The notes beneath the pieces are model-generated. The model searched no databases. It was not told the DNA's origin and saw nothing but the letters and a program-made list of their open reading frames with translations. Positions 1 to 6,444 of a stretch of DNA of 42,875 nt are shown here, in pieces (position 1 is the stretch's first letter; each line of letters begins with the position of its first letter). Source of the DNA: Gammaproteobacteria bacterium (GTDB lineage: Bacteria > Pseudomonadota > Gammaproteobacteria > Pseudomonadales > Pseudomonadaceae); NCBI GenBank assembly GCA_012728315.1, contig JAAYFI010000110.1, positions 1-42,875 on the forward strand, in the 5' to 3' direction. Made by a program: the position numbers and the translations under genes.

Positions 1-711
1 AACGAGCAGCGCGCACTGCTTTGCTTTATGCGTAAAACCGGCTTAATGGTCGATGAGTGTGGGTTTTTTGAGTATGGTGACAGAATGGGCGCCTCACCCG
101 ACGGGATAACTAGCGACGGCGGTGTTCTTGAGCTAAAGGTGCCGTTTGGCCTGCGTAACCAGCAAGATGCACAATTTAAACCGCTGACCGATCAGCCACA
201 TTATGCGCACCAGGTGCAGATGGAGATACTAGCAAGCGGTCGAAGCCATGGCTATTTTGCGCAGTATGTGGCACCAAAAGGCGATCCGCTTAGCATTGAT
301 TATGTACCGGAGCAAATGGCCATTGAGCGCATTGAATCAGATTCGGAATGGATTGATTCGGTGCTTCCAGATTTGGATGCGTTCTATAAACGGCTTATCA
401 GTGAGATTGATAACCCAGAGCATCTTGAGCCTTTGCGTGTCGTTATTGACACCGATGAAGCTTCTTTTTTGCTTGATGCGATTGATAAATTGAAGGCTGC
501 CCAAAAAGACCTCGAAGCTCAAGAGAAAGAGGCTTTATCAAAACTGATTGATCTTGCTGATAGTAAAGACGCGCTGATCCATGGGCGCAAGCTGACTTTA
601 GTAAAGCGCGTAGGATCTATAAGTTACGCAAAGGCAATCGCAGAGCTTGCACCTGATGCGGATCTTGAGAAGTGGCGCGGCAAGCCTGGTGCGAGCTGGC
701 GTTTAAGTTGA
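1..711 (+). CDS. YqaJ-family recombination exonuclease, C-terminal part (gene continues from 42663)
   Basis: The frame is open from base 1 and carries the catalytic half of a YqaJ/lambda-exonuclease-like nuclease: an SPDG motif with the metal-binding Asp, then LELKVP (the E-x-K pair), then HYAHQVQMEILASG, which fits the conserved Tyr/Gln helix of the family. Its N-terminal half lies at 42663-42875 at the other end of the window; joined across the shared nine bases the protein is about 304 residues. Family members degrade dsDNA 5'-3' and leave ssDNA for annealing or recombinase loading. The SSB-like protein and RecA-like ATPase genes just upstream (42074, 41226) fit that role. The C-terminal part (about residues 150-200) is Lys/Glu/Ala-rich and probably helical. 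Confidence 0.9.
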   Translation, partial: NEQRALLCFMRKTGLMVDECGFFEYGDRMGASPDGITSDGGVLELKVPFGLRNQQDAQFKPLTDQPHYAHQVQMEILASGRSHGYFAQYVAPKGDPLSIDYVPEQMAIERIESDSEWIDSVLPDLDAFYKRLISEIDNPEHLEPLRVVIDTDEASFLLDAIDKLKAAQKDLEAQEKEALSKLIDLADSKDALIHGRKLTLVKRVGSISYAKAIAELAPDADLEKWRGKPGASWRLS

Positions 712-723
712 TCTGTAGTATCT

Positions 724-749
724 AAGCCAGCCTTAAAAACTGGCTTTTT
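724..749 (+). terminator. Rho-independent terminator between yqaJ-like and helicase genes
   Basis: A 7-bp perfect stem (AAGCCAG at 724-730 with CTGGCTT at 740-746), an A-rich loop and a short T-run lie 13 bases after the exonuclease stop. It probably reduces, rather than abolishes, read-through into the helicase gene, since no clear promoter is seen in the 54-base gap. Confidence 0.65.
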
Positions 750-765
750 AAATGTGAGGTATAGG

Positions 766-2574
766 ATGTTAAAACCACGGAGCTACCAGCAAGACGCTCA
801 CGACAAAGTCATTGATCATTTTAAAGGCTCTACGCTACCTGTAGTCGTAGAAGCAGCAACAGGCGCAGGTAAGAGCATAATAGTGGCCTTGATTGCGAAG
901 TCGCTGCACGACCTAAGCGGCGGCAAGCGCGTGCTATGTATTGCGCCAAGCGCTGAGCTAACGCAGCAGAATTTTGATAAATATATCGCTATTGGTGAGC
1001 AAGCAAGTATTTACAGCGCAAGCATTAGCAAAAGCCTACGGCATAAAGTTATTTTTGCCACGCCGTTAACATTTAAGAAAGTAGCGCGCCGGCTTGGGCA
1101 TGAGTTCGCCGGAGTTATAATTGACGAATGCCACGGGATAACTGCAACGATAAAAACCATCATATCGGACATGAAGGAGTTTAGCCCTAACCTGCGAGTT
1201 TGCGGATTATCTGCAACGCCGTATCGATTAAAAGATGGCTTTATTTTCGGAATGGGGCCGGACGACAAGCCGCTGAATGAGTCGATTGCGCGTGATCCGT
1301 ACTTTTATAAGTGCGTCTACTCAATTGGGGCTAGGTACCTGATTGAGCAAGAGTTTTTAACTCCGATAGCGGCTGGCGAGATCAACAGTGAAAGTTACGA
1401 TACAAGTGGTTTGAAAGTACAAGGTAATGGTAAATACAGCGCCGCTACAGTCGCTGCAGCGTTTGAGGGTTGGGGGCGTAAAACAGCAGGCATAGTTGCA
1501 GACGTGGTTGCACAAACACAAAACGCAACCGGAGTTATGATTTTTGCATCGACAGTGCGACACGCTGAGGAGGTTATGGCCAGCCTGCATCCCGACAACG
1601 CCAGATGTGTAACTGGAACAACAAACAAAAAAGAACGCGATCAGATAATAAAGGACTTTAAAGCGCGCAGATTTATGTATCTAGTAAATGTTAGCGTTTT
1701 AACGACGGGATTTGACGCGCCAAACGTCAGTCATATTGCTATTTTGCGCGCAACTGAGTCTGTTAGCTTGCTGCAGCAGATCATGGGCCGTGGAATGCGC
1801 CTGTACGATGGTAAAACTGAATGCGTAATCCTAGACTACGCTGAAAATATAACGCGACACATGCCAGACGGAGACCTTTACGCCCCGCAAATTAAAGCGG
1901 CGTATCAATCGAGCGGTGAAAACGTACTAGAATGCTATTGCGAGCAGTGCGATCGTATAAATGTTTTTTCAGCACGTCCGAACGATGATGGATATGACAT
2001 TGATGAGAACGGATACTTTACTGATCTGCTAGGCACTAGGGTGATGGTTGAAACAAACATAAAAGACGAATTAAAGCCGTTGCCAGCGCATTTTGGCCGC
2101 CGATGCCAGCACGTCCACATACGCACAGGCGAGCGGTGCGGCTACTATTGGTCTAGCAAAGATTGCCCTGTATGCGAGCATAAAAACGATATTGCCGCGC
2201 GCTTTTGTGGATCATGCAATGCTGAGTTAGTTAATCCTAATAAAAAACTTATCGACATTCACACTAAGCACAAAAAAGACCCAACAAAAGTACAGTGCGA
2301 CGAACTACTAAGCATTGAATATGCAAACGGTGTTAGCAGAGCTGGTAATGATATGATCACTGCATTCATAGTAACGTCACGAAGGAAGTTTGAAGTATAT
2401 CTTACTGAAAATAGCGACTTTGCGGCACGAAAGAAAATGGCATTCTCAAATGCTACGGACGGCTTTAAACGCAAACCAAGGACGCTAACTTACGTCAAAA
2501 AGGGCGACTTCTGGGAAGTGTTAGGTTTTGATCAACCTACCGATGATGAATTATTAGCGGAAAAAATAGCATGA
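766..2574 (+). CDS. Superfamily 2 DEAD/DEAH-type helicase with C-terminal zinc-finger cysteines
   Basis: 602 residues from the ATG at 766, which has GAGG at 756-759 six bases upstream; a GTG at 754 is in frame but overlaps that site. Motif I (ATGAGKS, about 31-37), motif II (DECH, 120-123), motif III (SATPYR, 149-154) and the later TTGFDAPN and QQIMGRGMRL (motifs V and VI) give a complete SF2 ATPase of the kind phages use for replication or recombination branch remodelling. The C-terminal third holds several Cys pairs (CYCEQC; CPVC...CGSC), a probable zinc-ribbon region. The stop overlaps the next gene by ATGA, so the two are translationally coupled. Confidence 0.92.
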   Translation: MLKPRSYQQDAHDKVIDHFKGSTLPVVVEAATGAGKSIIVALIAKSLHDLSGGKRVLCIAPSAELTQQNFDKYIAIGEQASIYSASISKSLRHKVIFATPLTFKKVARRLGHEFAGVIIDECHGITATIKTIISDMKEFSPNLRVCGLSATPYRLKDGFIFGMGPDDKPLNESIARDPYFYKCVYSIGARYLIEQEFLTPIAAGEINSESYDTSGLKVQGNGKYSAATVAAAFEGWGRKTAGIVADVVAQTQNATGVMIFASTVRHAEEVMASLHPDNARCVTGTTNKKERDQIIKDFKARRFMYLVNVSVLTTGFDAPNVSHIAILRATESVSLLQQIMGRGMRLYDGKTECVILDYAENITRHMPDGDLYAPQIKAAYQSSGENVLECYCEQCDRINVFSARPNDDGYDIDENGYFTDLLGTRVMVETNIKDELKPLPAHFGRRCQHVHIRTGERCGYYWSSKDCPVCEHKNDIAARFCGSCNAELVNPNKKLIDIHTKHKKDPTKVQCDELLSIEYANGVSRAGNDMITAFIVTSRRKFEVYLTENSDFAARKKMAFSNATDGFKRKPRTLTYVKKGDFWEVLGFDQPTDDELLAEKIA

Positions 2575-2972
2575 AAGTTAAATGCCCGACTGAACACGCA
2601 GAGCAAACAACGTTGGTAAGCTGGTTTGATCGTACGTACGTATCACTAAAAGGCCGCATGTTCGCAATACCGAACGGCGCACAGCTTGCGGGCACCATTG
2701 CGCAACGAGCTAAGCAGGTAAATAAGTTAAAGGCTGAGGGTATGCAAACTGGAGTGCCTGATTTATTTTTACCTGTGCCTGCTGGAGGCTATCACGGCCT
2801 TTTTATTGAGATGAAGCGCTCGAAGGGCGGCGTAACAAGCGCAGACCAAAAAGAGTGGCACGCCTACCTGAATGGGTCAGGATACCTGTGCGTAGTGTGC
2901 AAAGGCCACGATGCGGCTATTGGTATCGTTACTGACTATATGAGCAATACAAAATGGATTAAAAGCGAGTGA
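2571..2972 (+). CDS. VRR-NUC domain nuclease
   Basis: 133 residues, overlapping the helicase gene by ATGA. The order IPNGAQ (about 38), GVPDLFLPV (61-69), then GLFIEMKRSKGG (78-89) is the VRR-NUC fold: the PD Asp and the E-x-K pair form the metal site of the restriction-endonuclease-like superfamily. Stand-alone phage members are structure-specific or flap nucleases, and a position directly after an SF2 helicase supports a role in resolving replication or recombination intermediates. Length is usual for the family. Confidence 0.9.
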   Translation: MKVKCPTEHAEQTTLVSWFDRTYVSLKGRMFAIPNGAQLAGTIAQRAKQVNKLKAEGMQTGVPDLFLPVPAGGYHGLFIEMKRSKGGVTSADQKEWHAYLNGSGYLCVVCKGHDAAIGIVTDYMSNTKWIKSE

Positions 2973-3142
2973 AATGGAAACGCCGCTGCAAAAATACCGC
3001 CATATCAGAATGCGGTACTTATCTTGTCGCTGGCTATCGCATCGGGGACCAGGTACTTTACCGAGCAAGTCGTGGTGGTGTTTTCGTTACTGAACCGCTG
3101 GATAGCATGGATAAGATCAATAAGTCGTTAAAAAGCCGCTAG
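2969..3142 (+). CDS. Small hypothetical protein (57 aa), GTG start
   Basis: A GTG start overlaps the VRR-NUC stop as GTGA, the coupling style used throughout this genome, and the frame runs 57 residues to a TAG at 3140. The product begins with a basic stretch (KWKRRCK) and reads like a folded beta-rich protein (TYLVAGYRIGDQVLYRASRGG...). It is the last gene of the rightward replication arm and ends inside the stem of a terminator. Function unknown. Support is the coupling, the plausible composition and an otherwise unfilled gap. Confidence 0.7.
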   Translation: MKWKRRCKNTAISECGTYLVAGYRIGDQVLYRASRGGVFVTEPLDSMDKINKSLKSR

Positions 3143-3157
3143 GGAAGCGGCTTTGTT
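3132..3157 (+). terminator. Terminator ending the rightward replication operon
   Basis: AAGCCGCT and AGCGGCTT form an 8-9 bp perfect stem around a 5-base loop, followed by TTGTTTTA. The small gene at 2969 stops inside it, and the convergent leftward lipoprotein gene stops at 3158, so the hairpin separates two convergent operons. Confidence 0.8.
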
Positions 3158-3334
3158 TTACTTGCAGTGAAAAGGTGGCGGCACACAAATTACTGCATAA
3201 TCGGCACCCAGAACTTTAACGTCCATTCCGGCATCTTTGCATATTTTGTAATCCCTAGCTCGCTGACTGTTGTCTTGACAGCCAGCAGATAGAAAAGACG
3301 CCGCCAGGACTAGCATTAGTTGCCATGGCTTCAT
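3158..3334 (-). CDS. Small predicted lipoprotein (58 aa)
   Basis: The leftward ATG at 3334 overlaps the stop of the upstream gene as ATGA. The product has a short basic N-terminus, a hydrophobic stretch and a lipobox ending LSAGC at residue 19, so it should be exported and lipidated; the mature part is about 40 residues with three further Cys. It is the last gene of a three-gene operon headed by a repressor-like HTH protein. Small phage lipoproteins expressed with immunity genes are often exclusion proteins, but nothing here shows that directly; other envelope roles are open. Confidence 0.75.
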   Translation of the reverse strand: MKPWQLMLVLAASFLSAGCQDNSQRARDYKICKDAGMDVKVLGADYAVICVPPPFHCK

Positions 3335-3642
3335 AACTGATCCCCAATATCTGCAGCCGCCATAACAATAGCGCGCCTAGTTACAGCAAGCGGACAATTT
3401 CCATCCTGCCACACCTTTTCACCATCAAATGGCTCTGCGTAGGATGCCCCATTAAAAACCCTTAGCTCCATTTGCAGTGATACAGCTAACCTAAAAGCAT
3501 CACCGTCATCATTGATCGGATCCCACAGCCCAGCGTATTTTCCCAAGTTGAACCGCTCATAACGCTTAAATGGCTCGCTCCAAATTACTGTCAGCCCAGC
3601 AGCCTTTGCCGCCAGCTCAATCAATTCTCGATCTGTTCTCAT
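3331..3642 (-). CDS. Conserved phage hypothetical protein (103 aa)
   Basis: The ATG at 3642 is preceded by GGAGAA at good spacing; an in-frame TTG one codon earlier is less likely. The product opens with an amphipathic helix (RELIELAAKAAGL), has a central WDPINDDGDAFRLAV segment and ends TRRAIVMAAADIGDQL. This 'W-x-P-x-x-DDGDA-x-RLAV ... RRAI-x-x-AAA-x-IG' layout recurs in small phage proteins of unknown function. It sits between the HTH gene (one-base overlap, TGATG) and the lipoprotein gene (ATGA), so all three are co-translated. No enzyme motif is visible. Confidence 0.8.
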   Translation of the reverse strand: MRTDRELIELAAKAAGLTVIWSEPFKRYERFNLGKYAGLWDPINDDGDAFRLAVSLQMELRVFNGASYAEPFDGEKVWQDGNCPLAVTRRAIVMAAADIGDQL

Positions 3643-3809
3643 CAATGCTTCTCCAAATAATCAATAATTTTCTCGACTGTTTTAATATGCGGGTTTTTCG
3701 TCTTCCCCGTTTTAATCAGGTGCAGCGTATTAAAGCTGATTCCGGTGTACCGATGTATAGCCGTAAGATTTCTATGCTGCATTTTTTTTACCACTTCATC
3801 TAATTCCAT
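3642..3809 (-). CDS. Mini helix-turn-helix regulator (55 aa), repressor-like
   Basis: The ATG at 3809 has a strong AGAGGTG site. The 55-residue product is almost entirely one HTH unit: NLTAIHRYTGISFNTLHLIKTG covers the turn and recognition helices, followed by the XRE/Cro-like tail NPHIKTVEKIIDYLE. It is the first gene of the leftward control operon and faces the rightward early promoter across an operator-like repeat block, the standard position of a phage repressor or Cro. It resembles the 58-residue HTH protein at 41053 (shared SG/TG-[IV]-S-x-x-T and NP-x-IKTVE). Having no dimerisation or cleavage domain, it is more Cro-like than CI-like. Confidence 0.82.
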   Translation of the reverse strand: MELDEVVKKMQHRNLTAIHRYTGISFNTLHLIKTGKTKNPHIKTVEKIIDYLEKH

Positions 3810-3833
3810 AATCACCTCTTTTTGGTTTTGCTA

Positions 3834-3842
3834 ACTATAGCA
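3834..3842 (-). promoter_or_regulatory. Leftward extended -10 promoter for the HTH operon
   Basis: On the minus strand the sequence reads TGCTATAGT, an extended -10 (TGn plus TATAGT), about 25 bases upstream of the HTH start codon. No good -35 is seen 17 bases upstream, as expected of an extended -10 promoter that may be autoregulated from the adjacent operator. Confidence 0.6.
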
Positions 3843-3845
3843 TAG

Positions 3846-3878
3846 AAACATACTAACAATAGTTGTTAAACGTACTAA
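3846..3878. promoter_or_regulatory. Operator candidate: direct repeats around a perfect palindrome
   Basis: Two 11-base direct repeats AAACRTACTAA (3846-3856 and 3868-3878) are offset by 22 bases, two helical turns. Between them lies a 15-base inverted repeat, TAACAATAGTTGTTA (3854-3868). The block sits between the leftward extended -10 and the -35 of the rightward promoter, so a bound regulator could control both. Confidence 0.65.
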
Positions 3879-3884
3879 AAAGGC

Positions 3885-3913
3885 TTGACGCGTTGCGCGG
3901 TAGCGCGTATATT
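3885..3913 (+). promoter_or_regulatory. Rightward early promoter (sigma70 type)
   Basis: TTGACG at 3885-3890, a 17-base spacer and TATATT at 3908-3913: the best promoter match in the window. The start site should fall near 3920, about 40 bases before the first early gene, and the operator block abuts the -35 box. Confidence 0.85.
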
Positions 3914-3959
3914 TAACCCATCGAAGCAACAAACACTAAACGAAAGGAAGGAAATTAAA

Positions 3960-4163
3960 ATGACTAACTTAACTCAGAACGCAAGAACGGCAGCAGGCAT
4001 TATCGTAAACGCAATGACTCTGGAAGGTATTGAGGCGGCTAAAGAAGCGTTTCTTGCAGACCAGTCTTTACCAACAACGTTCAACGATGGTGTCAACGAT
4101 TTCACTCTAACAGCAAGCGAGTTTATTGACGCTTTAGATTTTGCAATCAAACGCTTAAAGTAA
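3960..4163 (+). CDS. First early gene, hypothetical protein (67 aa)
   Basis: The ATG at 3960 follows a very strong AAGGAAGGAAA site; the in-frame start at 3885 would lie inside the promoter. The product is mostly helical by composition, acidic overall but ending in a basic helix (FAIKRLK), with no Cys and no signal peptide. As the first gene behind the strongest promoter it should be among the earliest and most abundant early products, a position where phages often put host-takeover or anti-defence proteins. No family is recognised. Confidence 0.85.
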   Translation: MTNLTQNARTAAGIIVNAMTLEGIEAAKEAFLADQSLPTTFNDGVNDFTLTASEFIDALDFAIKRLK

Positions 4164-4178
4164 AACACCGTGATTAAC

Positions 4179-4198
4179 GCGCCGTGTAACAGCGGCGC
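4179..4198 (+). other. GC-rich intergenic hairpin
   Basis: GCGCCG and CGGCGC form a perfect 6-bp stem around an 8-base loop in the 58-base gap between two early genes. There is no U-run, so it is more likely an RNA-stability or processing element than a terminator. Confidence 0.4.
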
Positions 4199-4221
4199 AA
4201 AACTGAATGTGAGGAAGTAAA

Positions 4222-4404
4222 ATGTTGATACTAAACGAACACCTGCACAGCTACGACGTAAATGTAGATAAAAACGAGGCTGGAACTGGCCAGTTTATCA
4301 CGATGTCTTTTTTCAACCGCGCTGCTGATCTGCGCTTTAGCATGAGCACTGGCCAGGCTAAACAGCTGCTTGAGTCACTAAAAGAGGCGTTATGTGATGA
4401 ATAA
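4222..4404 (+). CDS. Hypothetical early protein (60 aa)
   Basis: The ATG at 4222 has a GAGGAAG site 5-6 bases upstream. The product has alternating polar/hydrophobic segments (FITMSFFNRAADLRFSMS) and a C-terminal amphipathic helix (GQAKQLLESLKEAL), a pattern seen in small single-domain phage proteins. The gene overlaps the next by about 8 bases. No signal peptide, Cys motif or recognised family. Confidence 0.78.
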   Translation: MLILNEHLHSYDVNVDKNEAGTGQFITMSFFNRAADLRFSMSTGQAKQLLESLKEALCDE

Positions 4405-4633
4405 GGTAATTTTGATTTCAATTGGCGCGGCAATATCGTTTGGCTTTGCGGCCATTAACTACGCTGCGAGTGGCTCCCTGCGAGCGGTGCAGTTAGGTGA
4501 GCTGACGCTGGTTTGCGTGATGAAAGACGAGGCGCGGGTGATTGATCCAAAACTGGTAGTTGATTTTGTGGATGGGGTTTGGGTATTTAAGGCGGGCAGC
4601 GCAAAGAATTGCAGCGTAAAACCATCCAAATAA
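4397..4633 (+). CDS. Small exported or membrane-anchored hypothetical protein (78 aa)
   Basis: The start is either GTG 4394 or ATG 4397; GAGG at 4384-4387 suits both. Residues 4-24 are hydrophobic (ISIGAAISFGFAAINYAA), a signal peptide with a possible cleavage after an AA pair or an N-terminal anchor. The rest, about 55 residues, has two Cys that could form a periplasmic disulfide. It ends just before the promoter of the first RNA/HNH cassette. Made early and sent to the envelope, it could be an exclusion protein, but that is inference. Confidence 0.78.
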   Translation: MNKVILISIGAAISFGFAAINYAASGSLRAVQLGELTLVCVMKDEARVIDPKLVVDFVDGVWVFKAGSAKNCSVKPSK

Positions 4634-4642
4634 GTAAAAGCA

Positions 4643-4651
4643 TGGTACAAT
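4643..4651 (+). promoter_or_regulatory. Extended -10 promoter of leader RNA copy 1
   Basis: TGGTACAAT gives an extended -10 (TGn plus TACAAT, 5 of 6), only 10 bases after the preceding stop codon; no good -35 is seen. The second cassette copy has TATAAT at the matching place (8295-8300), which supports a real promoter at both. Confidence 0.6.
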
Positions 4652-4657
4652 ACGAAT

Positions 4658-4770
4658 GTTCTAAGCGGTGTAGTAACCGTTAAAGTCTAAAGCTAACAAA
4701 GGTCTGTACCATCTTTCTCGAGGCTCGCTTTTGCGCCTTTACTACCGAGACTGATGGCGCAGACCTTTTT
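4658..4770 (+). ncRNA. Structured leader RNA, copy 1 (upstream of HNH/AP2 protein)
   Basis: The 153-base gap holds an ordered set of helices. Hairpin 1 pairs 4664-4669 with 4676-4681 after the conserved GTTCTAAG. A long stem follows: 4698-4706 with 4760-4768 (AAAGGTCTG/CAGACCTTT), 4709-4713 with 4753-4757 (CCATC/GATGG), 4717-4720 with 4746-4749 (CTCG/CGAG), then AGG/CCT and CGC/GCG closing a TTTT loop. The outer stem runs into six T's, so it looks like an intrinsic terminator placed just before the frame. A second RNA with the same plan lies at 8307-8414. The start and end points are inferred from the promoter and U-run. Confidence 0.72.
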
Positions 4771-4786
4771 TATGGAAAACATAAAA

Positions 4787-5422
4787 ATGAAAACTAAGAA
4801 GCTGGTATGCGGTGTCGGTATTAATAATGCCGATTATGTTGTTCAAAAGTTTGAGACAATTGGCTACATAGGTGGTAAACGAAAGCGGAAGCGGGTGTGG
4901 ATATGCCCATATTACCAAGCTTGGGTAGATATGCTTGCACGCTGCTACTCTGCCAGACTGCATGCGCGTAACCCGACATATACGGGCTGTACTGTTTCAA
5001 AAGAATGGCACACTTTCAATAATTTCAAGGCGTGGATGGAAACCCAAGACTTTGAAGACAAGCAGCTGGACAAGGACTTGCTATTTGAAGGGAATAAAAT
5101 ATACAGCTCTGAAACGTGCGTATTTGTCACGCCATTGGTAAACACGTTCACCACCGAGAGCAAAGCATCACAAGGTGGATGGATGGTTGGGGTGTGCTGG
5201 CATAAGCAAGCAGAAAAGTTTCACTCCAGTTGTAGCAACCCCTTCTCAGGAGAGCAAGAATACCTAGGCCTATTCACCAGTGAGCAAGAAGCCCATAACG
5301 CATGGGCGAAACGCAAGCTTGAGCTAGCGCACGAACTATCAGCAATGCAGACAGATCCTAGAATTGCTAAAGCTCTAATTGATCGTTATATGACTACTCA
5401 AATTAAAGGGGGTGATTTATGA
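4787..5422 (+). CDS. HNH/AP2-like DNA-binding or homing-endonuclease-like protein, copy 1 (211 aa)
   Basis: The ATG at 4787 is chosen because it aligns with the second copy (MKTKKLVCGVGIN versus MKPKKLVCGVGIN) and gives both proteins 211 residues; upstream ATGs fall in the terminator stem or U-run. Residues 40-53 (CPYY..W..ML.RCYS) and 66-118 (GC.VS.EW..F..F, then LDKDLL.EGNK.Y..ETCVFV) resemble degenerate HNH endonucleases; residues 135-178 (GV.W......LG.F...QEAH.AW) match the AP2 DNA-binding fold. Phage proteins with both are usually homing endonucleases. The usual HNH histidine is not obvious (LDKD in its place), so cleavage is unproven. The stop is coupled by ATGA to the next gene. Confidence 0.75.
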   Translation: MKTKKLVCGVGINNADYVVQKFETIGYIGGKRKRKRVWICPYYQAWVDMLARCYSARLHARNPTYTGCTVSKEWHTFNNFKAWMETQDFEDKQLDKDLLFEGNKIYSSETCVFVTPLVNTFTTESKASQGGWMVGVCWHKQAEKFHSSCSNPFSGEQEYLGLFTSEQEAHNAWAKRKLELAHELSAMQTDPRIAKALIDRYMTTQIKGGDL

Positions 5423-5574
5423 GCGATCTTAGAAAAAGAACGGCGTTTTTGCTGATTGATCATAGGCGCGTATTTAATCAGAATCCATCTAAGCGCGCTC
5501 TTATGGATCATATAAAATTGCTTCAGGATCGTGTGGATGAACTTGAGAAAATTGTTGAAGGTGGTGAGTTATGA
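5419..5574 (+). CDS. Hypothetical protein (51 aa), coiled-coil C-terminus
   Basis: ATGA overlaps at both ends tie this 51-codon frame to its neighbours, and GGGGGTGA lies just upstream of the start. The N-terminus is basic (LRKR), and residues 28-48 form a heptad-like helix (HIKLLQDRVDELEKIVEGG), suggesting a small dimeric protein. No family recognised. Confidence 0.75.
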   Translation: MSDLRKRTAFLLIDHRRVFNQNPSKRALMDHIKLLQDRVDELEKIVEGGEL

Positions 5575-5822
5575 TCCATGACAACCAATTTGAGTACGAC
5601 AATGCGGAACCAGATTTTAGCGATTACCAAGACGAACCGGCATTTGCTAAGTTCGCGGAACACGTAACACTAGAGCTGCTAAGAGGTCGCGAATGCCAAG
5701 GTATCGACGGGCTAATGCTTTTAATTGACCTTGAGCTTGCCGGCGGCGGATACCAGTTAGCACTTGAATGGGTTTGCGGGCGGGTTACTGAAGACCAATA
5801 CAGAGCATGGCTTGATGATTAA
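5571..5822 (+). CDS. Acidic hypothetical protein (83 aa)
   Basis: Start codon ATG at 5571 overlaps the preceding stop (ATGA), with GGTGG upstream. The first 25 residues are strongly acidic (YDNAEPDFSDYQDEPAF); the rest is a helical domain ending WVCGRVTEDQYRAWLDD. Such acidic early proteins may act as DNA mimics or inhibitors, but there is no specific signature here. The next gene starts 8 bases before its stop. Confidence 0.78.
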   Translation: MIHDNQFEYDNAEPDFSDYQDEPAFAKFAEHVTLELLRGRECQGIDGLMLLIDLELAGGGYQLALEWVCGRVTEDQYRAWLDD

Positions 5823-6204
5823 AAGAACCAACAGAATCGCGCTATCCGCTATGCATGAGATAGCTTTTGTTTGGGTGCGCGGAGTTGAGGGAGTTAGGCT
5901 GTTCAATACACGCACGTTAAAACAGATCATTCCGAACCGTTTCCACTTCCATGCGATAGAAAAGATGCAGCACAGGTATAATGTGACGCTGCTGGTGAGT
6001 GGAAACGATGAGTACGTAAAGGTGTTCTCGTTCCAGCTTGGTGAGCAAATGAGTCATAAAACGCTGGTGCCGTATTTGAATATTGCGCACGATGAAATGC
6101 TGGGCGGAATCAATCCGAACCATGATAAGCATGCGGCATGGGTTATCTCGGTTGATGGCCACCCTATTGATGATAGTAGTTTAATTAAGTATTTGGAGCT
6201 TTGA
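5815..6204 (+). CDS. Hypothetical early protein (129 aa)
   Basis: ATG 5815 is preferred to the in-frame ATG 5764 because the longer form would run deep inside the preceding gene; the chosen start gives a typical short overlap. The ribosome site is weak, so translation may depend on coupling. The product has a basic first 12 residues (MIKRTNRIAL), a core rich in aromatics and His (RFHFHAIEKMQHRY) and an acidic tail. No motif or membrane segment is seen; function unknown. Confidence 0.75.
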   Translation: MIKRTNRIALSAMHEIAFVWVRGVEGVRLFNTRTLKQIIPNRFHFHAIEKMQHRYNVTLLVSGNDEYVKVFSFQLGEQMSHKTLVPYLNIAHDEMLGGINPNHDKHAAWVISVDGHPIDDSSLIKYLEL

Positions 6205-6206
6205 GA

Positions 6207-6443
6207 ATGATTAACTTGAACAGTGTAACGCATGAGAAAAAAGGGAAAACATTTTACGTATTACCTGGCAGCATAACGACCGACCGCGCTTACTACGCGC
6301 TCGATGTACTGATGGAGATTAGCGACTTGACGGAAAGAACGATTGAGGCTCGCAAAGCAAGAAAGACGGTAATGAGGACAAAATTGGGCGCGGTTGTTAC
6401 GCGCAATCAGAGCGGCAATAAACGTTACTTTTTGGGGGTATAA
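6207..6443 (+). CDS. Basic hypothetical protein (78 aa)
   Basis: The ATG at 6207, one base after the preceding stop, has GGAG about eight bases upstream. The product is basic, with a central Arg/Lys helix (TERTIEARKARKTVMRTKLG) and short strands on either side, suggesting nucleic-acid binding. There is no recognised family. It is followed by a GGGGG ribosome site for the next gene, whose ATG lies one base beyond its stop. Confidence 0.78.
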   Translation: MINLNSVTHEKKGKTFYVLPGSITTDRAYYALDVLMEISDLTERTIEARKARKTVMRTKLGAVVTRNQSGNKRYFLGV

Positions 6444-6444
6444 C

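Noticed and set aside
1-9. AACGAGCAG as a functional terminal repeat or cos site
   Set aside because: Nine bases inside a coding sequence are more easily explained as residual overlap from opening a circular assembly.
754-765. Upstream GTG start for the helicase gene
   Set aside because: It overlaps the GAGG ribosome site that serves the ATG at 766.
4643-4786. Group I/II intron or HEARO/omega RNA for the leader RNAs
   Set aside because: The RNAs are only about 110 nt, no intron core or split exon is seen, and the following protein lacks IscB/TnpB features (no RuvC or arginine-rich bridge helix). The unit is left as unclassified.
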